Positions 35,601-44,863 of a stretch of 64,000 nucleotides of DNA are shown piece by piece. Each line of letters starts with the position of its first letter. The first letter of the stretch is position 1. The stretch is taken from NCBI RefSeq assembly GCF_022398315.1, contig NZ_JAKEVF010000004.1, positions 186,001-250,000 of the forward strand, in the 5' to 3' direction. The notes under the pieces are model-generated. The model was not told where the DNA came from. It made no database searches and saw nothing but the letters and a program-made list of their open reading frames with translations. This DNA comes from Shewanella sp. Isolate11 (GTDB taxonomy: Bacteria > Pseudomonadota > Gammaproteobacteria > Enterobacterales > Shewanellaceae). The position numbers were made by a program, and so were the translations under genes.

Positions 35601-37828
35601 CCCACGTTGAGTTTATCGATGTGCCAGCTAATGCTCGCCGTTTAATGATTGAGTCTTTGGGTACTATTGAGAGCACATTAGAAGGTTCCTTAGATAAAGG
35701 TAATGTCTCAGTCTTTGTTGGTAAAGATTACAATGGTAATGGCCAAGCCGATCCTTTCGAGGAACTACTGTGTGTGTCTAACCATATTCAATACAACAAC
35801 TTCTGTAATATTAATCAGCCAGAAGAAGGTAAATATTGGGCTATTTTCTATAACCCAAGAAAAGGTTCTGCTCAGAATAACTACTTTGATACTCCTGAAG
35901 AGACCTTCCAATTTGCTACGACAGTAGTAACTGGTACTCTTGCTTCAAACATGAGCCTTGAAGTGCCAAGCAGCAATGGTAAAGAGCCTGTTGATATCCA
36001 AGTTAACTGGACTATTCCAGAGATGGTTGAAGGGGACGTTTACTACTCGCTGATCGACTTTGGTACGTCTGATATCAATGCCGGCAATATTGGTAAAGTG
36101 GCCTTTAAGTTGACTCGTGGTGTGGATGATGTTCATCTAGATGTACCGCAAACAGGTGCTGCACTAGGCGATCAAGTGCCATTTACCTTCGAAGTACAGC
36201 CAAACGATAGTGGTGCTGATCGTGCATTCACCATCACTGCGGATATCCCTGCGGGTCTAAGTCTGGATGTTGAAGACGTATTGGCTTCATCAAGTGAGAT
36301 CGTTACCGGTATCACCTTAGAAGATGGCAAGCTGATTATTAGCGGCGTTCAACCGAATACTGCCGATGTGGTTGCCAGCTACAACATCAGCACTAACTTA
36401 ACTGATGCTATGTGTCGTACCCCTGATTTTGGTAACTCAAATCCAGGTGGTTATGTAGACTTGGAAGAGTTCCGCATCTACCCGACCATGAGTGGTTTTG
36501 CCCCAGTTGAGTATGCTGAGAACGGTCGTGCTATCAATGGTCGCGATAACAATATCCTGACTCGTTCAGGTATCGTGATCCCTGTTAGTGCTATCTTTGG
36601 TGGCGCTTATGATAACTTCCATCTGTTTAACAATGCAGATGACTTGAATGTAGGTAAGCAAAACTCTATCGATATTCGTGCTCATGGTGCGATTTCACTA
36701 TGGGAAGGTCAGCCTTTCTTCTTCCCATATCATGACATCTATCCATATAACAGCTTCCCATACGAGTCGATTGGTATGATGTGGCGTGGTTATGCACCGA
36801 CCGATCCGAGCGCGCCTAGAGCAATTACTGCGACACCATTGGTGAATAATTACGGTGATCGTTCTGGTATTACTATCGCGAGCACACAAACGGGTTGGGG
36901 TATTTTAGAGTACGATGGTGCCCGTGGTTATATTTCAGCAGGTCTTGACGCTAACCGTGTTTATCAATGGGAAGAGCAAGATGATCGATTTGATTTCGAG
37001 CTAATCTTCAATGTAAACACTCGTCATGGCGATGGTGAATATGAGCTGTTTATGGCCTATGACAACATGGACTTCGCTAGCCAAGGTGGCCGTGGTTCTG
37101 TAGGTCTACAAGGCTTTAAAGGTGGTATCTATGCTTATGGTCCTCTGAATCAATACCTAGGCGAGCAATATGCTTTTGATGATTTAGATAAAACGCTGTC
37201 TGACGGTCTGGTGATCTGTTACGACTACGTCGGGCCAGAATCTTCATCTTTCGAAGTGACTGCTTGGACTCGCGTTAAAGAGAGTTCTGCGGGCCAAGAT
37301 CTGACCGTTAATGCGGTTAGTTCTGTAGAAGGCATGGCTGATATCACTATGAGCCACACGGTGTCAGTTCCTTCAAATATCTCTATCGGTAACATTGCTG
37401 ATCAAAGTATCGATGAAAACACCACTCTAGAAGGTGTTGTGGTGATGTACGCTGATGAGCAAAACAGTGTTAACCAAATCACCGTGACCGGTGAAAACAT
37501 CACTGCTGAAGTTGACGGTCATACCTCGGGTAGTACTTTCTCTATCACTCCGGACAAGCATTTCTACGGTGAAGTAGAAGTGACGGTAACGGTTGCTGAT
37601 GTTGAAAACCCAGCGGATAAAGCCAGCACGACCTTCTTGCTAAATGTGGTTTCAGATGGCAAAGGCAATGGCAATGATCAAGGCGGTGACGAAACTGAAA
37701 TTGAAGGTGAAGTTGAAGAGTTCACCGTTGAAGAAGAGTCTGAGTCAGGTGGTGCATTAGGTGCTTCAGCACTGATGTTACTGGTGCTTGCAGGCCTTCG
37801 TCGCAAACTGAAATCAGTTCAAGCTTAA
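32663..37828 (+). CDS. Large subtilisin-like protease with GlyGly-CTERM anchor
   Basis: This 1721-residue secreted serine protease of family S8 has a signal peptide (MRVKTIVTAVGAALYSAGMAHA). A prodomain (about 70-200) starts EQIYIVRLQQQPL. The catalytic domain has Asp236 (IVDTGVNTDH), His314 (GHGTHVAS) and Ser693 (GTSMASPHVAG). A PA-like insertion lies between the His and Ser blocks. Later come beta-rich repeats with a cadherin-like segment near 1570-1660. The end is an acidic linker, then SGGALGASALMLLVLAGLRRK: a Gly-Gly, hydrophobic helix and basic tail, the GlyGly-CTERM pattern processed by rhombosortase. It has its own terminator. Confidence 0.92.
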   Translation: MRVKTIVTAVGAALYSAGMAHAAVALKDQAQVIQPLKVTAEQIAQYNNDLNLQTRQNLLQNDGLNVQINPQSRKFVAEEGIIGEQIYIVRLQQQPLAQAGASLLGLDSGTARTSAKKSDGKLFVAGKPVNNAVSAYRSQLLQKQQQVISEVQSNLGSRQVRQQFTNAVNGFSMTMTQDEAQRVSQLAGVASVRRSKTYELHSDAGPELIGADKVWTGNVTESVPYQGEGIIVGIVDTGVNTDHSSFADVGGDGYDHINPWGSGQYVGDCTLSGFESMCNDKLIGVRSYPVITDYFTTGEYGDTRPAVGEDYQGHGTHVASTAAGNVLYDVDFINRSTDAVSDGDVVKEDLFPRLSGVAPHANIISYQVCHPSNEINGGCPGEALIAGIEDAISDGVDVINFSIGGQDSHPWADDVELAFLSAREAGISVAVAAGNSGQPQGYQEYFGAIDHASPWLLNVAASTHARAVLVESKLVDPVGGQEMPTWTEIVGGAINTSSVTGLVVQAADYGDHYCGTPFPEGTFDLNDASGNPTDVIVVCQRNDLNDANGIARTAKADNVKAGGADGMIMYNFSNDDAIVSTASYSVPTVHIAKQDWDGRWEDDLNGYGLYDWLRYGSDHTLTITETTIARDIDPERADWLAAFSSRGPSSSTQEALIPAVAAPGVSIYAAFADEHPFLAGAGSADFAFLSGTSMASPHVAGAMALLKQAKPQWTATEIQSALAMTAENKVQYHRLNDENGDVALASTYRAGTGRINVANAVKAGFVMDETADNFKAADPENGGAVHKLNIPQLVNFECKPKCQWIRTIKATTAGTWSVTHDDVVNWAFDSRSQSVQNGVTINVSPSEFTLEAGESMDIVVEASIMDTQDWFSNAEVELHTSLSFTETSGSASEAHWPVVFKYDMNGMPGRLGATAHRNDGNAVIKGINLPEGDNIHGRIFEPVKADVKTIILPKDDDKYFPWDSGADLTVEMTERLDEATHVEFIDVPANARRLMIESLGTIESTLEGSLDKGNVSVFVGKDYNGNGQADPFEELLCVSNHIQYNNFCNINQPEEGKYWAIFYNPRKGSAQNNYFDTPEETFQFATTVVTGTLASNMSLEVPSSNGKEPVDIQVNWTIPEMVEGDVYYSLIDFGTSDINAGNIGKVAFKLTRGVDDVHLDVPQTGAALGDQVPFTFEVQPNDSGADRAFTITADIPAGLSLDVEDVLASSSEIVTGITLEDGKLIISGVQPNTADVVASYNISTNLTDAMCRTPDFGNSNPGGYVDLEEFRIYPTMSGFAPVEYAENGRAINGRDNNILTRSGIVIPVSAIFGGAYDNFHLFNNADDLNVGKQNSIDIRAHGAISLWEGQPFFFPYHDIYPYNSFPYESIGMMWRGYAPTDPSAPRAITATPLVNNYGDRSGITIASTQTGWGILEYDGARGYISAGLDANRVYQWEEQDDRFDFELIFNVNTRHGDGEYELFMAYDNMDFASQGGRGSVGLQGFKGGIYAYGPLNQYLGEQYAFDDLDKTLSDGLVICYDYVGPESSSFEVTAWTRVKESSAGQDLTVNAVSSVEGMADITMSHTVSVPSNISIGNIADQSIDENTTLEGVVVMYADEQNSVNQITVTGENITAEVDGHTSGSTFSITPDKHFYGEVEVTVTVADVENPADKASTTFLLNVVSDGKGNGNDQGGDETEIEGEVEEFTVEEESESGGALGASALMLLVLAGLRRKLKSVQA

Positions 37829-37946
37829 TATTAGGTTCCTGCTTCTTGCTGGTATTTCAGGGACGAAATATCAGTCTTTTTACCCCAGCAGGACTTTGGG
37901 GTACTGGTTAAAGTTCGCAAGAAAGCCGGATAATCAATAAGATAAA

Positions 37947-37980
37947 TAAAGGCCGCAATGTATATTGCGGCCTTTTTATT
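37947..37980. terminator. Bidirectional terminator between the protease and Fdh genes
   Basis: The stem AAAGGCCGCAAT / ATTGCGGCCTTT is followed by TTTTTATT on the plus strand and by an AT-rich tail on the minus strand. The genes on both sides converge on it. Confidence 0.85.
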
Positions 37981-37999
37981 TGTCAGTCTGTAATACTGA

Positions 38000-40900
38000 T
38001 TAAGCGTCAGCCAGTTGTGAATCTACGACTTTAGAAACCTTTAAGGCACACACCTTAAATTCGGGGATTTTCGCTACCGGATCCAAGGCATTATTGGTCA
38101 GCTTATTGGCCGCAGCTTCTGCAAAGTGGAACGGTAAAAACAATACTCCCGCCTGCGCCCGCTTGGTAACAAACGCAGCAATTTCGATACTCCCTCGACG
38201 GGTGCTGAGTTTAAGCGTGTCACCATTTTTGATGGCTAGTTTATCGGCGTCGAATGCCGAAATCATCACTTTAGGCGTTGCCAGCTCATTGAGTCCATCG
38301 GTTTTGCGGGTCAATGTGCCTGTGTGGAACTGTTCCAGCAATCTGCCGGTCGACAAAATAAAGGGATACTCTTCGCAAGGCATTTCGGCGGGTAGGCGAT
38401 AGCTTACCGGCTTCATTAAGGCTTGGCCGCGAGTAAATTCCTGTGTATGCAATATAGGCGTTCCCGGATGGCCTTCGGCAGGGCAAGGCCATTGGATCCC
38501 TTGACGTCCATCGGGCGTATTACTGTCGATACTGCTCCAGCTGATACCACGATATTGCGGCGTGACTTGTGTGATCTCAAACCAGATCTGCCGTTCATCC
38601 TGATATTGCCAATCGGCGCCCATGGCGTTGGCGATAGCTTGAATAATCTGCCAGTCGAGTCGTGCTTGTCCAGGTGATGCAATGGCGGCTTGTAGCTGCT
38701 GTACCCGGCGCTCGGTATTAGTAAAGTGTCCTTGTTTCTCGGCAAAGCTGGCCGCAGGCAATACCACATCGGCAAGCTCAGCGGTTTCGGTCATAAAGAT
38801 ATCTTGCACGATCAACAGCTCGGCATTAGCCAAACCTTTGAGTACGTGTGCCTGATCGGGATCGCTCAATACCGGGTTTTCACCCATCACATAGAGAGCT
38901 TTTAATTCACCATGAGCCAGCGCATGCATCATCTCGGTAGCGGAAATGCCCGCATCCGATGGCAGCTCAGTTTGTCCCCAGGCTTGTCTAAAGCGCTGCT
39001 GGATCAGCGGATCATCGACTTTTTGGTAACCGGTAAAGTAGTTGGGTAGTGCGCCCATATCACAGGCGCCCTGCACATTACTCTGGCCACGCAATGGGTT
39101 AATCCCACCGCCACTGATACCTATGTTGCCACACAGCAGTTGCAGATTGGCAATGGCAGTGACGTTATCATGGCCCGAGGTATGCTGAGTGATCCCCATG
39201 GCGTAATAAACGGCGGTCTTTGAACTAGTGCCAATCAGCTGAGCTAATTTGGCTATGTCTGCGGCGTTTACACCTGTGATCAGGGCGGCATTGTCCAAGC
39301 TGTAATCGGGTTTCATCACCTCGTCATAGAGTTCACTAAAACCTTCGACTCGGGCATTGATGTAATCGAGATCGTGCCAGTCGTTGAGAATGATCTGCTG
39401 CATCAAGGCATTGATTAGCATCACATCACTACCGGGGCGATGACACAGATACAGCTCGGCGCTGTCGGCAATACTGACACGTTTAGGATCGGCAACCACC
39501 AAGCGCGCGCCATGTTGGTTCACAGCCTGTTTGATTTTCGAGGCGATGATGGGGTGCGCTGCTTCTGTGTCAGAGCCAAGAATAAAGATTAATTCAGAGT
39601 CTTTGATAGACGGAATATCATTGGTCATGGCGCCGCTGCCCAGCGAAGCTTGCAGCGCACTCACGGTCGATGCATGGCACAGACGTGCACAATGGTCGAT
39701 ATTATTTGTGCCTATCACGCTTCTAAATAACTTTTGGAACAGATAGTTATCTTCGTTAGTCGCCTTAGCAGAGGCGAGCCCCGCAATGGCATTGCTCCCA
39801 TATTCGTTTTTCACTGCTATTAATTTATCGCCGATAAAGCGTAGTGCTTCATCCCAGCTGGCTTCAACCAATTGACCATTCTTACGCAGTAAGGGGGTGG
39901 TGAGACGCTGTGGGCTGTTAATAAAGTCGAAACCAAAGCAGCCCTTAACACACAACATGCCTTGGTTAACCGGAGAGTTAGGGTCACCTTTGACCTGAAC
40001 AATTTGTTGAGTGTCGGGATCGGTCAATAGATTCACTCGACAGCCGATACCGCAATAAGTACAGATAGTTGAAGTTTGCTGTAGTTCAGTCTTACGCCCT
40101 TGGGCTTTGTCGCGAGCATCGGTTAGCGCACCCGTTGGGCACACTTGCACGCAGTTACCGCACTGCACACATTGACTATCGGCCATAGTGGCGGTAAATC
40201 CTGCCCGTGGCGCATTGCGTTTACCCTGTGTCTCGCCATTGGGTAGCGCGAGGTAACTATCGGGTTCGAAACTAATGGCATTATGACCCGCCTGCTGGTG
40301 GCACATGGCGACACAAGCGCCGCAACTGATACAGCGGTTAGGGTCAAAGTTGATAAAGGGGGAGCTTTTGTCTTGCACAAATGCACGATGTTGCTGACCA
40401 TCGATCGCTTTACCGTCGATACGGTATTCGCTGGCATAATCTCTTAGCTGACAATCGGTATTGGCCTGACAACCACACTCGAGACAACGAGCCGCTTCGG
40501 CAAGTGCGGCATCTTCACTGAAACCGAGTTCAATTTCGGCAAAACTGCCGCTACGAGCACTGAGAGCCAGTTCGGGCATCTTGGCTTTGTCTTGGTGTGA
40601 TTTCTGTGGGAAATGACTCCAATCCAGTTTGGCCGAGCCGCGTTTTTCGGCATTAAATGGCTTGGGGTTGAGCGCGCAACTCAAGCTGCCGTTTAGCTGT
40701 TTTTGAATCGCTTCAGCAGCCTTTTTACCATCGGCTACCGCCGCCACGGCAGTAGCTGGGCCTGTGCGTGAATCCCCTAGAACAAACAGCTTTTCGACAC
40801 CGGAAGACATGGTGTATTCACAACCGGCGAAGGTATTCCAGCGTGTCAGTGCTACTTCGCCTGAAGAAAGCTGACTCTGAGGATCTTTAAGGAAGGCCAT

Positions 40901-42226
40901 GTCTGGCATCTGCGAAACCGCAGGGATCACGGTATCGAATGCCTCTGTAAACGTTTCGCCTGTGGCTCTAGGCGAACGACGTCCAGAAGCATCTGGCTCG
41001 CCAAGTGCCATTTTCTCAAAGGTCACTGCATTAATGCGTCCATCTCCATCACTATGATTTTCAATAGGATTGGTTAGAAAGTAGAAACGCACACCCTCAT
41101 GTTCGGCTTCTTCAATTTCATAGTCTTCTGCGGGCATCTCGTCGCGAGTACGACGATAAACCAAGGTGACATCGGCACCTTCACGTAGTGCGGTTCGAGC
41201 GCAATCGATTGCGGTATTACCACCACCGATAACGGCCACTTTTTTACCGGTAACATAACGCTGCTCAGTGCAGTGATCTTTAAGATAATCGACGCCTAAG
41301 TAGCAACCTTCTAAGTCTACACCAGGGTATTTCATTGGAACCGCTTTTTGAGCGCCGATAGCCAGACACACAGCATCAAAATCGCTGAGCAAATTGTCCA
41401 GATGGATATCTTTACCCAAGCGGGTGTTGGTCTCGATTTTCATGCCGTTTTGGCACAAGAGTTCGATCTCTTGATCCAAAATAGCTTTAGGCAAACGATA
41501 CTCTGGAATGCCGTAGCGTAACCAGCCACCTGCTTTGGGCATCGACTCATACAGGGTCACATCGACTCCGGCATTGGAAAGATAGAAGCCAGCGCTGATC
41601 CCCGCAGGGCCACTGCCGACAATCGCCACTTTTTTACCCGTAGCTGGCAGTCTTTTAGGCACATAACTGTCGCCTTGCAGATCGAAATCGGCGGCGTGAC
41701 GTTTTAGTTGTCTGATAGCCACTGGTTCATCAAGCTCACCACGGCGGCATGCGGTTTCACAGAAAGCTGGGCAGACACGGCCGATCGACAGCGGCAAGGG
41801 TAAGGTGTCTTTGATGATTTTAATCGCTTGTTGATGATTACCTTGGGAAATTTGGTACAGATACGACTGAACATCTACGCCAGCTGGGCAAGCTTGCTGG
41901 CAGGGGGCTTCACAATCGGCAAAGTGGTCGCTGAGTAGATGTTTTAGGGATGCCTGACGTATTTTACTTAATGCCGCCGAATGGGTGATCACACTGATAG
42001 CTTCACCGACTTGAGTTTCACAGGCTTTAACTGTGGCGCGCTGACCATCGATATCGGTGATCTCGACATAACATAGGCCGCAGCTTTGTTGGCCTTGGGA
42101 TTGGTCGCCGCTTTGAGTGTGGTGGCACAGATGAGGAATGGCCACGCCAGCATTGATGGCGCAGGTGAGTAAGTTTTCACCTTTTTCTGCCTTGGCTAAT
42201 TTACCGTCAAAACTGATTTCAATCAT
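38000..42226 (-). CDS. Fused formate dehydrogenase/NAD(P)H-oxidoreductase (FeS-FAD-molybdopterin)
   Basis: This 1408-residue multidomain protein probably oxidises formate and passes electrons to NAD(P)+ within one chain. In order it has: a 2Fe-2S ferredoxin domain (1-80); a GltD-like iron-sulfur domain (about 95-180, CEAPCQQACPAG); an FAD/NAD(P) pyridine oxidoreductase (about 195-500, VAIVGSGPAGISAG and [12 protein letters not shown]); a Cys-rich segment; two 4Fe-4S motifs (CISCGACVAMC, CVQCGNCVQVCPTG); and a molybdopterin formate-dehydrogenase domain (about 720-1395, TICTYCGIGC). The position of the active-site Sec/Cys is Cys (NIDHCARLCHAS). No fdhD or separate beta subunit is adjacent. Confidence 0.85.
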   Translation of the reverse strand: MIEISFDGKLAKAEKGENLLTCAINAGVAIPHLCHHTQSGDQSQGQQSCGLCYVEITDIDGQRATVKACETQVGEAISVITHSAALSKIRQASLKHLLSDHFADCEAPCQQACPAGVDVQSYLYQISQGNHQQAIKIIKDTLPLPLSIGRVCPAFCETACRRGELDEPVAIRQLKRHAADFDLQGDSYVPKRLPATGKKVAIVGSGPAGISAGFYLSNAGVDVTLYESMPKAGGWLRYGIPEYRLPKAILDQEIELLCQNGMKIETNTRLGKDIHLDNLLSDFDAVCLAIGAQKAVPMKYPGVDLEGCYLGVDYLKDHCTEQRYVTGKKVAVIGGGNTAIDCARTALREGADVTLVYRRTRDEMPAEDYEIEEAEHEGVRFYFLTNPIENHSDGDGRINAVTFEKMALGEPDASGRRSPRATGETFTEAFDTVIPAVSQMPDMAFLKDPQSQLSSGEVALTRWNTFAGCEYTMSSGVEKLFVLGDSRTGPATAVAAVADGKKAAEAIQKQLNGSLSCALNPKPFNAEKRGSAKLDWSHFPQKSHQDKAKMPELALSARSGSFAEIELGFSEDAALAEAARCLECGCQANTDCQLRDYASEYRIDGKAIDGQQHRAFVQDKSSPFINFDPNRCISCGACVAMCHQQAGHNAISFEPDSYLALPNGETQGKRNAPRAGFTATMADSQCVQCGNCVQVCPTGALTDARDKAQGRKTELQQTSTICTYCGIGCRVNLLTDPDTQQIVQVKGDPNSPVNQGMLCVKGCFGFDFINSPQRLTTPLLRKNGQLVEASWDEALRFIGDKLIAVKNEYGSNAIAGLASAKATNEDNYLFQKLFRSVIGTNNIDHCARLCHASTVSALQASLGSGAMTNDIPSIKDSELIFILGSDTEAAHPIIASKIKQAVNQHGARLVVADPKRVSIADSAELYLCHRPGSDVMLINALMQQIILNDWHDLDYINARVEGFSELYDEVMKPDYSLDNAALITGVNAADIAKLAQLIGTSSKTAVYYAMGITQHTSGHDNVTAIANLQLLCGNIGISGGGINPLRGQSNVQGACDMGALPNYFTGYQKVDDPLIQQRFRQAWGQTELPSDAGISATEMMHALAHGELKALYVMGENPVLSDPDQAHVLKGLANAELLIVQDIFMTETAELADVVLPAASFAEKQGHFTNTERRVQQLQAAIASPGQARLDWQIIQAIANAMGADWQYQDERQIWFEITQVTPQYRGISWSSIDSNTPDGRQGIQWPCPAEGHPGTPILHTQEFTRGQALMKPVSYRLPAEMPCEEYPFILSTGRLLEQFHTGTLTRKTDGLNELATPKVMISAFDADKLAIKNGDTLKLSTRRGSIEIAAFVTKRAQAGVLFLPFHFAEAAANKLTNNALDPVAKIPEFKVCALKVSKVVDSQLADA

Positions 42227-42475
42227 TTATTGCGACCTTTTCAAAAGAGTTTATCTGTTTGGCTATCCATCACCTTGATTGAGCTATCTGTAGATTTAGC
42301 TTTTACTTGAGTATACCCAGAGCTTTTTTCAGCACAGGTCTTAGTAGTGGTTTTTTGTGTCGTTTTTGTGGTGGGTTTCACACAAGCTGTGACCATTGAG
42401 ATCTAAGGCGTCAACTGTAGGCGTAGACTGTGATTTAGGTCAGCTAATGCAACATCATAAGAGGTTATGACGTTA

Positions 42476-43456
42476 TTAGCGGGTCATTTTCTTCACAAAT
42501 ACCACGACGAAAAGCGCAATAGTGAAGCTGCCGGTGAAGGCTTCCATGGCGGCGATGGCGCGTGAATAGCCAATAGGGGTGAAGTCGCCATAACCTAAGG
42601 TGGTGAAGGTGACCACAGAGTAATAGAGACAGTTAAGGAACAGCTTAATATTGGTGCCGAATTCGTTGCTGAACTTAAAGATGTGAATATGACCGTCGTA
42701 GTTGAGACCAGTGAACAGATAGAGCAGGGCACAGACTAAGATCAACAACATAGAGAAAATAATCACCCGTACAGGTGCCTCGCCATAGCCACAGAAGAGG
42801 TCGATGATTTTCGATAATACTCTTGGTCCACTCAATCTGGGCATTTGATGACGACGCATGGTGAGCTCTTTGCGCAAATAATTGCCCGCCATGGCAAATA
42901 ACCCTTCCCGTTCGGCGGCTTTACGAAGGTCTCGGTAGATCTCCTCCGCCTGCTCAAAATAATCGATAGCGATCTCTTTTTCACCCAAGTGTTCGGCATG
43001 TCTGGCGAGACGTTCCTGTTTAATGATATTGCCGGTATGGATGTTTTCTATTTTGGCGCCTTTCCACTTTACGCCCAACAGATTGGCGTTTTCCAAATTG
43101 GCAAAATGCACATTGGCATCACGCAGATCGGCCTTCATTAAACTGGCGTGTTTCAGGTTAAGATTGAACATGTGTGCGCCATGGAGGTTGGCGCGATACA
43201 GTTCTGCATGAGTCATATCGTAGCCGACTTTGTGGCGATGACGCACCAGATCGACACCGGGCAGATGAGCACTTTTAAGACTGATCCCCCTGAGCATGCC
43301 GCCATCACGAGCAAATTGTTCCAATCGGGCAATATCTTCAGGTTTGTTCTTGATGATTTTGGGATCGTGCCAATAACACAAACCTGAAGCTTCGGCTGGC
43401 TCGTTGCAGCTGAAACCTTCATCTTCGTGGTAGCAACATTTTGTCATATCGTTCAT
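42476..43456 (-). CDS. Pentapeptide-repeat protein with potassium-channel pore
   Basis: This is a protein of about 326 residues. The N-terminal part has cysteine/histidine-rich segments (TKCCYHEDEGFSCNE, GLCYWHDP) that could bind metal. Next is a pentapeptide-repeat region (about 85-140: LYRANLHGAHMFNLNLKHASL), then a helical segment. Two C-terminal membrane helices flank the pore loop TTLGYGDFTP (about 285-294), the potassium selectivity filter. It is thus a 2TM ion channel with an unusual soluble domain. The start at 43456 is uncertain; ATG 43477 and 43447 are alternatives. Confidence 0.83.
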   Translation of the reverse strand: MNDMTKCCYHEDEGFSCNEPAEASGLCYWHDPKIIKNKPEDIARLEQFARDGGMLRGISLKSAHLPGVDLVRHRHKVGYDMTHAELYRANLHGAHMFNLNLKHASLMKADLRDANVHFANLENANLLGVKWKGAKIENIHTGNIIKQERLARHAEHLGEKEIAIDYFEQAEEIYRDLRKAAEREGLFAMAGNYLRKELTMRRHQMPRLSGPRVLSKIIDLFCGYGEAPVRVIIFSMLLILVCALLYLFTGLNYDGHIHIFKFSNEFGTNIKLFLNCLYYSVVTFTTLGYGDFTPIGYSRAIAAMEAFTGSFTIALFVVVFVKKMTR

Positions 43457-43752
43457 AGAGAAAAGTATAGCCAGCATAATTAAATCCGCTCAGGGACTAA
43501 GTCGATAATGGCTAGGGGCTGCTCTCTTACTGATGAGCTTATCTCGAACAAAACTTCACTATTAAAGTTCTACAGACCCTATGATGACTATTTGAAAAAA
43601 CAGCGTTTTATGATCCTGTACTTTATCCTATGAAATAAGCACAAATCAGCGGGTTCTGCCCCTATGCGAACAGGGGCGATTGAGTTAAAATACGCGGTTT
43701 GCACTCCTGCCTAAAATTTTAAGCAGAACCACAGTTTTTAAGTAGAAGAGTC

Positions 43753-44851
43753 ATGTTTGAAGTAAATCCAGTAAAATTTAAAATCAAGGAATTGGCGGAT
43801 CGTACCCAAGTCCTTCGGGGGTATCTTTGACTACGATGCCAAGAATGAGCGTCTAGAAGAAGTTAGCCGAGAGTTAGAAAGCGCAGAAGTTTGGAACAAC
43901 CCTGAAAATGCTCAGGCTTTAGGTAAAGAGCGTGCCTCTTTAGAAGCCGTGGTTAAGACTATCGATGATATGGATAGTGGCCTTGAGGATGTCGAGGGCT
44001 TGTTGGAACTCGCGGTTGAAGAAGACGATGAAGATACCTTCAACGATGCAAGCAGTGAACTAGCGCAGCTTGAGAAACGTTTGGAAGAGCTCGAATTTCG
44101 TCGTATGTTCTCAGGCCCCAATGATGCGGCAGATTGTTACTTGGATATTCAATCGGGTTCGGGCGGTACTGAGGCTCAAGATTGGGCCAATATGGTACTG
44201 CGTATGTATTTACGCTGGGGTGAGGCTAAAGGTTATAAACCTGAGCTTATCGAAGTGACGGATGGTGATGTAGCCGGTATCAAAGGCGCGACCATCAAGT
44301 TTACTGGCGAGTACGCCTTCGGTTCATTACGCACCGAAACTGGGGTACACCGTTTAGTACGTAAGTCGCCGTTCGATTCATCGGGCAAGCGTCATACGTC
44401 GTTCTGTTCGGTATTCGTATATCCAGAGATTGATGATTCTATTGAGATCGATATCAATCCGGCAGATCTGCGTATTGATACCTATCGCGCCTCGGGTGCG
44501 GGTGGACAGCACGTTAACAAAACCGAGTCGGCGATCCGTATTACTCACTTGCCTACCAACACGGTAGTGCAGTGCCAAAACGACCGTTCGCAACATAAGA
44601 ACCGTGACTCGGCAATGAAACAGCTTAAAGCTAAGCTGTATGAGCTAGAAATGCTTAAACAAAACGCCGACAAGCAAGCTGCCGAAGATGCTAAGTCTGA
44701 TATCGGTTGGGGTAGCCAAATCCGTTCATATGTGCTCGATGATGCACGTATTAAAGATTTGCGTACCGGCGTTGAAAATCGAAATACTCAGAGCGTCCTC
44801 GACGGCGATCTGGACAAGTTTATTGAAGCTAGCCTGAAATCTGGCCTTTAA
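43753..44851 (+). CDS. prfB: Peptide chain release factor 2 (programmed +1 frameshift)
   Basis: This protein of 365 residues terminates translation at UGA and UAA. The first 25 codons (ATG 43753 to CTT 43825) are followed by an in-frame TGA at 43828. A +1 shift at CTT-TGA resumes at GAC 43829. The slippery context CGGGGGTATCTTTGAC is the conserved RF2 autoregulatory site with its Shine-Dalgarno-like G run. The catalytic GGQ is at 250-252 ([12 protein letters not shown]), and the tripeptide SPF occurs in RKSPFDSSG. lysS follows 12 bases downstream, as in most gammaproteobacteria. Confidence 0.97.
43822..43832 (+). promoter_or_regulatory. RF2 programmed frameshift site
   Basis: TATCTTTGACT preceded by a run of five G is the CUU-UGA slip site. 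Low RF2 activity lets the ribosome shift by +1 and make full-length RF2, so the gene adjusts its own level. Confidence 0.95.
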
Positions 44852-44863
44852 CGAGAGAAGAAG

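Noticed and set aside
39300-39720. Possible selenocysteine formate dehydrogenase
   Set aside because: The aligned active-site position is an ordinary Cys codon (NIDHCARLCHAS), and the frame is open without an in-frame TGA.
42265-42440. FNR or CRP sites upstream of the fused formate dehydrogenase
   Set aside because: TTGATTGAGCTATC and TGTGATTTAGGTCAGC match only one half-site each, too weak to call.
43753-43832. prfB frameshift as sequencing error or pseudogene
   Set aside because: The CTT-TGA slip site with upstream G run is the conserved programmed frameshift of RF2.
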